Origin: SAR324 cluster bacterium
GTDB taxonomy: Bacteria; SAR324; XYD2-FULL-50-16
NCBI GenBank assembly: GCA_002401295.1
Contig: NVSR01000021.1
Coordinates: 6,795 to 26,580, forward strand
Direction of reading: 5' to 3'
Length of the DNA stretch: 19,786 nucleotides
The stretch's first letter is position 1; each line of letters opens with the position of its first letter. A model generated the notes under the pieces. The model saw nothing but the letters and a program-made list of their open reading frames with translations. It did no database searches and was not told the DNA's origin. The translations under genes were made by a program, and so were the position numbers. Positions 15,122-19,786 of the stretch are shown piece after piece.

Positions 15122-15820
15122 TCAAGGGGAGATACAGTTGCCAATAGAGTCCTTTTGGCAAATTTCTCCATGAACCCAGGTCGCCCCATCCAGGATGGCA
15201 TCAGTAAAATCAGTCTCATTGAACTTGGCCTGTAGCCAGAAAGAATGCCGTAAGGAAGCTTCATTAAAACGAACCTCTTGCAAAGATGTATCAAAAAAAC
15301 CACTAAAATCAAGGATACTATTCGCAAAATTCGTTTTATAAAAAATTGCACGCCGAAACTGTGCTCCCCTCAAGTTGGCCCGCGCCAGGTTGCAATTTTT
15401 CAGATTGGCCCCTTCAAAATTTACCTGGTTCGCCTGGCTATCACTCAAATTCACCCCACTTAAGTTACTCTGCTGCAGGTTAGCTCCACTGAGCAGGACA
15501 GCCCACAGGTTGGCCCCACGTAAGATAACATTCGATAGATTGGCATCACGTAAATCTGCCTCCTGGAGATCAGCATAACTCAAATCCAGGAAACTCAACT
15601 CAGCTCCTTTGAGATTGCATTTGACACAGCTATTAGTTGATTTGAGACGCTCCAGATCCTTTGCATCAAAGGCAAGCCCCCACTCCATCAGCCAGAAGAA
15701 AGGTAGCAGAAAATAAAATAATAGTTTTACTCTATTGAAAATCATTGCACAGAGCGAAAGCTCTCCAAATTTACTCTTTGTTCCTATAAAAGCATTTGTA
15801 AAAGATTTCTTTAAAAACAT
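15122..15820 (-). CDS. Exported pentapeptide-repeat protein
   Basis: This 232-aa protein has a hydrophobic signal-like segment (about 31-50, VKLLFYFLLPFFWLMEWGLAF) followed by a short linker (FDAKDLERLKSTNSCVKCNL). Then come about 25 tandem pentapeptide repeats of A(N/D)LXX type, for example LSYADLQEADLRDANLSN and LQQSNLSGVNL. These should form a right-handed quadrilateral beta-helix. The CVKC pair before the repeats and the Cys pair in the tail (HGEICQKDSIGNC) fit secreted pentapeptide proteins of the Cys-xx-Cys type and could form disulfides or bind metal outside the cytoplasm. The ATG at 15820 is kept because AAGGGA precedes it by 4 nt; the ATG at 15745 would put the signal segment right at the N-terminus and is a real alternative. 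Function unknown. Confidence 0.75.
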   Translation of the reverse strand: MFLKKSFTNAFIGTKSKFGELSLCAMIFNRVKLLFYFLLPFFWLMEWGLAFDAKDLERLKSTNSCVKCNLKGAELSFLDLSYADLQEADLRDANLSNVILRGANLWAVLLSGANLQQSNLSGVNLSDSQANQVNFEGANLKNCNLARANLRGAQFRRAIFYKTNFANSILDFSGFFDTSLQEVRFNEASLRHSFWLQAKFNETDFTDAILDGATWVHGEICQKDSIGNCISP

Positions 15821-16052
15821 TTGTCCCTTCGCTCCTTAACCCGATCTGCCTGTTAGAGATTTTTCTCTAAGTCTCTTAATAGACCATATCACTGTGCATA
15901 CCTTAAGCTCAAACGACTTCAAAGAATATCCATAAAAGTATCTCACTGGATTCACAGTTTCTTGGTACTACACACTGATTGTATTTTTTCCAAAGTTCCG
16001 ATAAAGTTAACATGCTTTTAAGGAAGAATTCTTTAACCCAAAACAGTTTGAG

Positions 16053-17306
16053 TTGGTAACATTGGCTAAGCAAAAAGAAAGTAAACAAGATAAAAAAAGT
16101 ACTCCATACTCTGATGGGACCAGTATTAGCCAAGAATTGCTTGCTAGCATCAAGCAGTGTCAAGCCCTGCCCACTCCCGATAAGAATAAATACTGGCAAC
16201 TGGAGCCCATCCCTAATATTGAAAAAAAGAATAAAAAACTCTTTGGATTGATCAAAAAGAAGGGATTAAAAGAGGATGAAATCAAAGAGTTGCGTCAGGC
16301 TGCCATTCATGCCCCAGGAAACACGAAAGTTCGCATCCAAAAACTACAGAAAAAGTTTCCTAACGACCCAGTATTGCTGATGCTATCAGCCATCTGCCAA
16401 CAAGGCATGATTATTAACTCATCCAGTCAGAAAGAAGTCTTGACTGGCTTAGAGAAGGCTACCAAAGATGCTGCTTTAGCTTTGCTGAGTGATGGGATTA
16501 GTCTTTATAATATTGAGAGTTTTTTCAAAATCTATTACATCTATATTGACCGCTTCAAACGCCAGCAGCTACGAACTTATGAACAGGTCCGCATAGATCC
16601 CCGCTTAGAAAGCTATCGAAAGCAACTACAGAACTCCATGCAAATGGTGGATTACCTCGGCAGTGATAAGAAAAAGTCCTTAAATATCCTGGCTCACCTG
16701 AAAAAAAAGTTAAAAACGTCTCACTATACAACCGTCTTCAAGCTCCAGGATATCAGTATGGCGGGGCAAGCCATCCTCAAAGGAAGACAGCAGGATAAAT
16801 TCGCCATCGGAACAGCAAAAGAACTGATTGCGTTCATTTATGCCATGTCGATTGCCTTCGCTAGGATTCCTATACTGAATCCCTTAACAGAGCAGATCAT
16901 GGAAAAAATGCCGGACACGGATCGGATTCTTTACTTACGAAGAGTCTCTATTCGATCTGTTAGATTTTTTACGCAATTCCGACTCCATGCCTTAGAGGGA
17001 GAACCTAAAAAAATGGCCGAACTCGGCAAGCAAATTTTTAAAGAGAACTGGGCTGCCATACAAAAAATGGAGGGACAAGCCTTATATCAAATCTACGAAA
17101 GTGATCCCTACTTCAACTTAGCTTTTGTTGCTGAATTAACGGTAGGTATGTACGACTCAAAGTTACAAACACAGATACAGGCAACGGCCCTCAAGGCAGT
17201 AGAAACGGTCATTCAAAGAGACATGTCCAAAAATCATATTTTCACCGAAGCAGCCAATAACCACACCCATAAATTAGTCGCATTGAAAGAGGATGCTAAT
17301 ACTTAG
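16053..17306 (+). CDS. Uncharacterised basic protein (417 aa)
   Basis: I do not recognise this protein. The 1.25-kb frame is intact and no other plausible gene covers it. It is hydrophilic and Lys/Gln-rich, particularly residues 1-90 (many Lys-Lys and Lys-Glu pairs), with probable helices throughout. The stretch RIQKLQKKFPNDPVLLMLSA (about 94-113) has the look of TPR-like helical repeats. A more hydrophobic helix lies near 258-276 (ELIAFIYAMSIAFARIPIL), too polar in context to call a membrane segment confidently. No enzyme motif is seen. The first possible starts are TTG codons (16053 or 16062); there is no ATG in the first 100 codons and no good Shine-Dalgarno, so the N-terminus is uncertain. 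It stands alone between the divergent pentapeptide gene and glnB. Confidence 0.65.
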   Translation: MVTLAKQKESKQDKKSTPYSDGTSISQELLASIKQCQALPTPDKNKYWQLEPIPNIEKKNKKLFGLIKKKGLKEDEIKELRQAAIHAPGNTKVRIQKLQKKFPNDPVLLMLSAICQQGMIINSSSQKEVLTGLEKATKDAALALLSDGISLYNIESFFKIYYIYIDRFKRQQLRTYEQVRIDPRLESYRKQLQNSMQMVDYLGSDKKKSLNILAHLKKKLKTSHYTTVFKLQDISMAGQAILKGRQQDKFAIGTAKELIAFIYAMSIAFARIPILNPLTEQIMEKMPDTDRILYLRRVSIRSVRFFTQFRLHALEGEPKKMAELGKQIFKENWAAIQKMEGQALYQIYESDPYFNLAFVAELTVGMYDSKLQTQIQATALKAVETVIQRDMSKNHIFTEAANNHTHKLVALKEDANT

Positions 17307-17430
17307 TCCCTGACATCTACTCTTCCCCCTCCTTTTGCTCCTGTCCTCAAACCTCTAAACTTTTTAGTCAGCTTTTAAACGTTTGGCATGAATGTCACTT
17401 TTGTCATAATCATTAAAAGCCCCAATCATC

Positions 17431-17469
17431 TGTTATAATTGCTATTTTTCAATTGGCATAATCTTTGAG
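17431..17469 (+). promoter_or_regulatory. Candidate promoters in the 301-base gap upstream of glnB
   Basis: TGTTATAAT at 17431-17439 is a perfect extended -10 (TGN-TATAAT) with a poor -35, predicting a start near 17446 and a leader of about 160 nt to glnB. Overlapping it downstream, TGGCATAATCTTTGAG (17454-17469) resembles a sigma54 -24/-12 element: GG is present, but the -12 GC reads GA, so it is a weak match. Tandem sigma70/sigma54 promoters are common for PII genes in proteobacteria, but this is suggestive only. The gap also has a short GGAGT-tga-ACTCC hairpin (17476-17488). Confidence 0.35.
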
Positions 17470-17607
17470 ATACATGGAGTTGAACTCCGTTGATTCCAAC
17501 TGTTTCTAATTGATTTGACTTGCTAATTTTTCTAAAAAGAATAGCTGTTCAAATAGGGACTATTAAATAACTATCAACGCAAACAAGATGAAATTTAGGA
17601 GAATGTG

Positions 17608-17946
17608 ATGAAAAAAGTTGAAACTATTATCAAACCTTTCAAGTTGGATGCAGTGAAGTCTGCCCTGGAAGAATTGGAAATATTTGGCATGACCGTATCA
17701 GAGGTAAAGGGATTCGGGAAACAAAAGGGCCATTCCGAGCTCTACCGCGGTGCGGAGTACCAGATTGACTTTGTACCTAAGATTAAGTTGGAAATTGTAG
17801 TAGAAGCAGCGGTTGTAGAAAGAGTACTGGAAACCATCATCAAAGCAGCTAGAACAGGGAAGGTAGGAGATGGCAAGATCTTTGTTTCTAGTATAGAAGA
17901 AACAATTCGAATCAGAACAGGCGAACGAGGTGTGGCAGCTATTTAG
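17608..17946 (+). CDS. glnB: Nitrogen regulatory PII protein GlnB
   Basis: This 112-aa PII signal-transduction protein senses 2-oxoglutarate and ATP/ADP and controls glutamine synthetase, NtrB or ammonium transport. Starting MKKVETIIKPFKLDAVKSAL, it tracks E. coli GlnB across its length. The T-loop stretch GFGKQKGHSELYRGAEYQID has Tyr51 at the uridylylation site. The B-loop is TGKVGDGKIFV and the C-loop end RIRTGERG is intact. Tyr51 and normal length support a standard uridylylated GlnB/GlnK-type trimer; GlnB versus GlnK cannot be decided without amtB context. A GTG one codon upstream (17605) is in frame, but the ATG at 17608 is 6 nt from AGGAG and is preferred. No glnA or amtB is adjacent. 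Confidence 0.93.
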   Translation: MKKVETIIKPFKLDAVKSALEELEIFGMTVSEVKGFGKQKGHSELYRGAEYQIDFVPKIKLEIVVEAAVVERVLETIIKAARTGKVGDGKIFVSSIEETIRIRTGERGVAAI

Positions 17947-18002
17947 CAAGCAGCATCAAGGCTATGAGTAGGGGATTTTTTTTCATACCCCGGCATAGAA
18001 GA

Positions 18003-18033
18003 GAGACTGTGAAAACTTTTTTTACACAGTCTC
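18003..18033. terminator. Hairpin between convergent glnB and hpt
   Basis: A perfect 9-bp inverted repeat, GAGACTGTG...CACAGTCTC, with a 13-nt A/T-rich loop lies between the glnB stop (17946) and the hpt stop (18049). It probably serves both genes, although no U-tract follows the stem. A weaker GGGG/CCCC stem enclosing eight T (about 17975-17995) lies just upstream. Confidence 0.5.
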
Positions 18034-18048
18034 AAAAGCAAGCATTCC

Positions 18049-18558
18049 TTAGGAAACGACTTCCCCTATATAAGGGAGTTGGCGATATTTTTGGTCGTAG
18101 TCTAACCCATAACCAATCACGAATTTGTCCTCTATTTCAAAGCCGCTGTATTTCACATCCACCTCTTTCAGGCGCCGACTCGGCTTATTCAAGAAAGTAC
18201 AGATTTCCAGAGAAGCAGGATTTCGCCCTTTTAAGACATCCATGATCTTCGTCAACGTCAAGCCTGTATCGATAATATCTTCTATTACCAGAACATGGCG
18301 GCCATTAATTTTTTCATCCAAGTCTTTTAAAATACGAACCTCTCCTGTGGAGTTTTCACCTTCATAGCTGCTGACCTTCATAAAGTCCAAGCGTACATCA
18401 CCGTCAACAGCACGGGCCAAATCTGCAGCAAAAACAAAGGACCCTTTTAACAAAACGATCATTAAGATCTCTTTCCCTTGATAGTCTTCAGAGATTTTCT
18501 TTCCCAGTTCCACTACTTTTTCGCGGATCTGTTCCTGGCTAATGTATATTTCGATCAT
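18049..18558 (-). CDS. hpt: Hypoxanthine phosphoribosyltransferase
   Basis: This 169-aa purine salvage enzyme converts hypoxanthine or guanine plus PRPP to IMP or GMP. The type I phosphoribosyltransferase features are complete: the LKGS loop at 37-40, the flexible-loop SSYEG at 63-67, and the PRPP-binding motif VLVIEDIIDTGLTL with Glu93-Asp94. The C-terminal base-binding stretch is DKFVIGYGLDYDQKYRQLPYIG. Length is typical. The ATG at 18558 has an AAGG-type Shine-Dalgarno about 9 nt upstream. mobA lies upstream on the same strand, but a 327-nt gap containing a repeat-like element makes joint transcription doubtful. Confidence 0.93.
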   Translation of the reverse strand: MIEIYISQEQIREKVVELGKKISEDYQGKEILMIVLLKGSFVFAADLARAVDGDVRLDFMKVSSYEGENSTGEVRILKDLDEKINGRHVLVIEDIIDTGLTLTKIMDVLKGRNPASLEICTFLNKPSRRLKEVDVKYSGFEIEDKFVIGYGLDYDQKYRQLPYIGEVVS

Positions 18559-18617
18559 TGTTATAAAACCTTGGAGTAGATTTTTATCTGAGGATTTTGA
18601 ATCTTTCTACCAAACGA

Positions 18618-18803
18618 CTAGAAATCAACAGCCTTCATTCTTGCCCTTTTGTTTGCTTTTTTCAAAAAAGCAAAGATTCTTAATAAGCGGGTGTATCCCC
18701 GCCAAGTCCCCGCAGGGATCTAGGAATAAAATTCATCGGAGTAGCGGAATACGCCTTGTCTCCCTGATGGCTTTTTTCCCAAAAGCGGCAATATTAGTCC
18801 CAT
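18618..18803 (-). other. Probable decayed small reading frame or interspersed repeat between mobA and hpt
   Basis: On the minus strand a single frame runs from an ATG at 18803 to a stop at 18618 (62 codons) with one in-frame TAG at 18722-18720. Its translation is peptide-like on both sides of the TAG: GRQGVFRYSDEFYS before it, and IPAGTWRGYTRLLRIFAFLK after it. The DNA includes a 23-nt palindrome, TTTGCTTTTTT-c-AAAAAAGCAAA (18652-18674), and a GCGGG-tgtatc-CCCGC stem (18688-18703). No family function is known to me. It could be a copy of a repeated intergenic element that is translated only by accident, a broken small gene, or a structured RNA. No second copy is seen in this window. Confidence 0.3.
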
Positions 18804-18885
18804 ATTTTATTGCACTTCAAGGAGGCACACTACGAATTTTTCCACTTTTAATGATAAAATGGCTTTCTAATTTCCCGAGAAATAG

Positions 18886-19515
18886 CTAGATAGTCTCAGA
18901 AAACTCTGCTTTTGCGCTGAAAAACTCTTGAGCTTTCTGGTATTCTTCAGGCGTATTCATATCCTGACAATTTAGCAACTTATCTGGTGCAGGTTCTAAA
19001 AAGAGCACATTGCTTCCCTCCCAAAGAAAAACAGGACGTTTTTTTCCTTCCAAGAGGATTTCAGGGGCTTTTTCCAAAACTTTTTTTCGATAACAACCAA
19101 GCAAAGCATTCTTATATCCACCGGCCAAGGTACAGACAGCATCCACATCACCTTGCAGCGCATTATGCAGCGCTCTCAGCCATTCCAGGCTCAAATAGGG
19201 AAGGTCGCAAGTAACAACCAGGACTCGCTCAATCTGCGAGGCAATCAAGGGCAATGCATCAGCAATCCCTTGTAAGGGACCTTGTTGTGCTACTCTATCT
19301 CGTCCAATTTTAACGGTATGCTTGAGTTTAGTTGTTAACTCCGGCATTGCTTGTTGATCTGCCAACATGACAATACTCTCGCTAACCAGAGGCTCCAATG
19401 TTTCCAATAAGTGGTCCAATTGCGTGCGACCTTGCAAGCGTAAGTTGGCCTTGTCCCTCCCCATACGGGATGACAAACCACCTGCTAACAAAATTACGGC
19501 TGTTCTTTCTATCAC
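18886..19515 (-). CDS. mobA: Molybdenum cofactor guanylyltransferase
   Basis: This 209-aa MobA-type nucleotidyltransferase (GT-A fold) would join GMP from GTP to molybdopterin, giving the guanine dinucleotide cofactor. The N-terminal nucleotide-binding signature is LAGGLSSRMGRDK (10-22). QQGPLQGI follows at 77-84 and the metal-binding CDLPYL at 103-108 (Asp104). NTPEEY lies near the C-terminus, as in MobA. Length is close to E. coli MobA (about 194 aa). MocA-like cytidylyltransferases share the fold, but the GPLQGI and NTPEEY motifs favour MobA. The start is GTG with only a weak purine-rich Shine-Dalgarno; no better alternative is present. No other molybdopterin genes are in the window. Confidence 0.88.
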   Translation of the reverse strand: MIERTAVILLAGGLSSRMGRDKANLRLQGRTQLDHLLETLEPLVSESIVMLADQQAMPELTTKLKHTVKIGRDRVAQQGPLQGIADALPLIASQIERVLVVTCDLPYLSLEWLRALHNALQGDVDAVCTLAGGYKNALLGCYRKKVLEKAPEILLEGKKRPVFLWEGSNVLFLEPAPDKLLNCQDMNTPEEYQKAQEFFSAKAEFSETI

Positions 19516-19658
19516 GGTTTCTCTTAGATTAACTTAACTGATCTGATCTCCCCTCCCTGCAAAAGAGAGTCCGGGAAAATTGGGCTCAAACAAAGTCAAA
19601 AACCACCGTTTTAAGCTATAGAAATCAATAAGATTTTCATTAAAACCAGGTTATATTT

Positions 19659-19780
19659 TTGACCATTTTTGAGAAATAAGGTATGCACCACGGATGAATC
19701 CTGCTGGCTCAATGGAGCAGGTCTCTTTTGCCGATAACCCATAGCACCCGGCCCGTCAAGAAAGATTAACCGAAAAGGAG
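19659..19780 (+). promoter_or_regulatory. Promoter, structured leader and Shine-Dalgarno of a gene starting beyond the window
   Basis: TTGACC (19659-19664), a 17-nt spacer and TATGCA (19682-19687) form a candidate promoter with a start near 19694. The predicted leader of about 90 nt contains a perfect stem CCTGCT-10 nt-AGCAGG (19700-19721) and a short GCCG...CGGC stem (19730-19752). It ends in AAAAGGAG (19773-19780), six bases before the window edge. The TTG at 19784 is only 3 nt from the Shine-Dalgarno, so the real start is probably just outside. The layout suggests a regulated leader, but I could not match it to a known riboswitch class. Confidence 0.35.
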
Positions 19781-19786
19781 ATTTTG

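Noticed and set aside
15278..15578. Plus-strand frames opposite the pentapeptide-repeat gene
   Set aside because: Repetitive Arg/Leu-Ala translations are the expected antisense of pentapeptide repeats.
17388..17404. TGGCATGAATGTCACTT as a sigma54 promoter
   Set aside because: No GC at the required distance from the GG; the copy at 17454 is a slightly better, still weak, match.
18542..18889. Plus-strand 115-codon frame between hpt and mobA
   Set aside because: It overlaps the start of hpt, lacks a Shine-Dalgarno, and the opposite strand carries the more coherent (broken) frame.

Overview
The window looks like a chromosomal segment of a Gram-negative, proteobacterium-like organism of moderate GC (low 40s per cent by eye). 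The support is an apolipoprotein N-acyltransferase, an outer-membrane-type lipoprotein, a YcgN/UPF0260 protein and an AlaA aminotransferase that all resemble proteobacterial families closely. Several large proteins match no family I know, and several genes use GTG or TTG starts without a clear Shine-Dalgarno. That fits a less-studied lineage (delta-like or SAR324-like), but taxonomy is only an inference. I see no phage, insertion sequence, CRISPR array, rRNA or tRNA.

Layout, left to right. (1) At the left edge a minus-strand cobalamin riboswitch (about 136-225) faces a gene that mostly lies outside the window. (2) A minus-strand YiiX-like permuted papain-fold protein (322-1323) is followed, divergently, by a YcgN-type cysteine-rich protein (1594-2076). 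(3) A leftward cluster (7384 to 2007) runs: unknown 684-aa protein, small lipoprotein, Lnt, crotonase-family enzyme. The crotonase gene and ycgN converge and overlap by 70 bases, and the overlap is a GA-rich run read as poly-Asp/Glu on one strand and poly-Ser on the other. (4) trmN6 (plus) converges on alaA (minus). (5) A LytTR response regulator and a cyclic-nucleotide-binding-domain protein (plus) converge on a large K+-dependent-type membrane pyrophosphatase (minus), with two hairpins between. (6) Then come cheW, a secreted pentapeptide-repeat protein, an unknown 417-aa protein with a TTG start, and glnB. (7) At the right, hpt and mobA lie on the minus strand, separated by about 330 bases that hold a probable decayed small reading frame or interspersed repeat. 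The last 130 bases look like the structured leader of a plus-strand gene that starts just outside.

Functionally this is mostly housekeeping: lipoprotein maturation, tRNA modification, alanine synthesis, pyrophosphate energetics, purine salvage, molybdenum cofactor and nitrogen signalling. Signalling parts (LytTR regulator, cNMP domain, CheW, PII) are scattered among them. No obvious defence or biosynthetic system is present. The least ordinary items are the mirrored low-complexity overlap, the three unassigned proteins or regions (684 aa, 417 aa, the C-terminal half of the 457-aa cNMP protein), the compact cobalamin riboswitch, the 18.6-18.8 kb intergenic element and the unassigned right-end leader.
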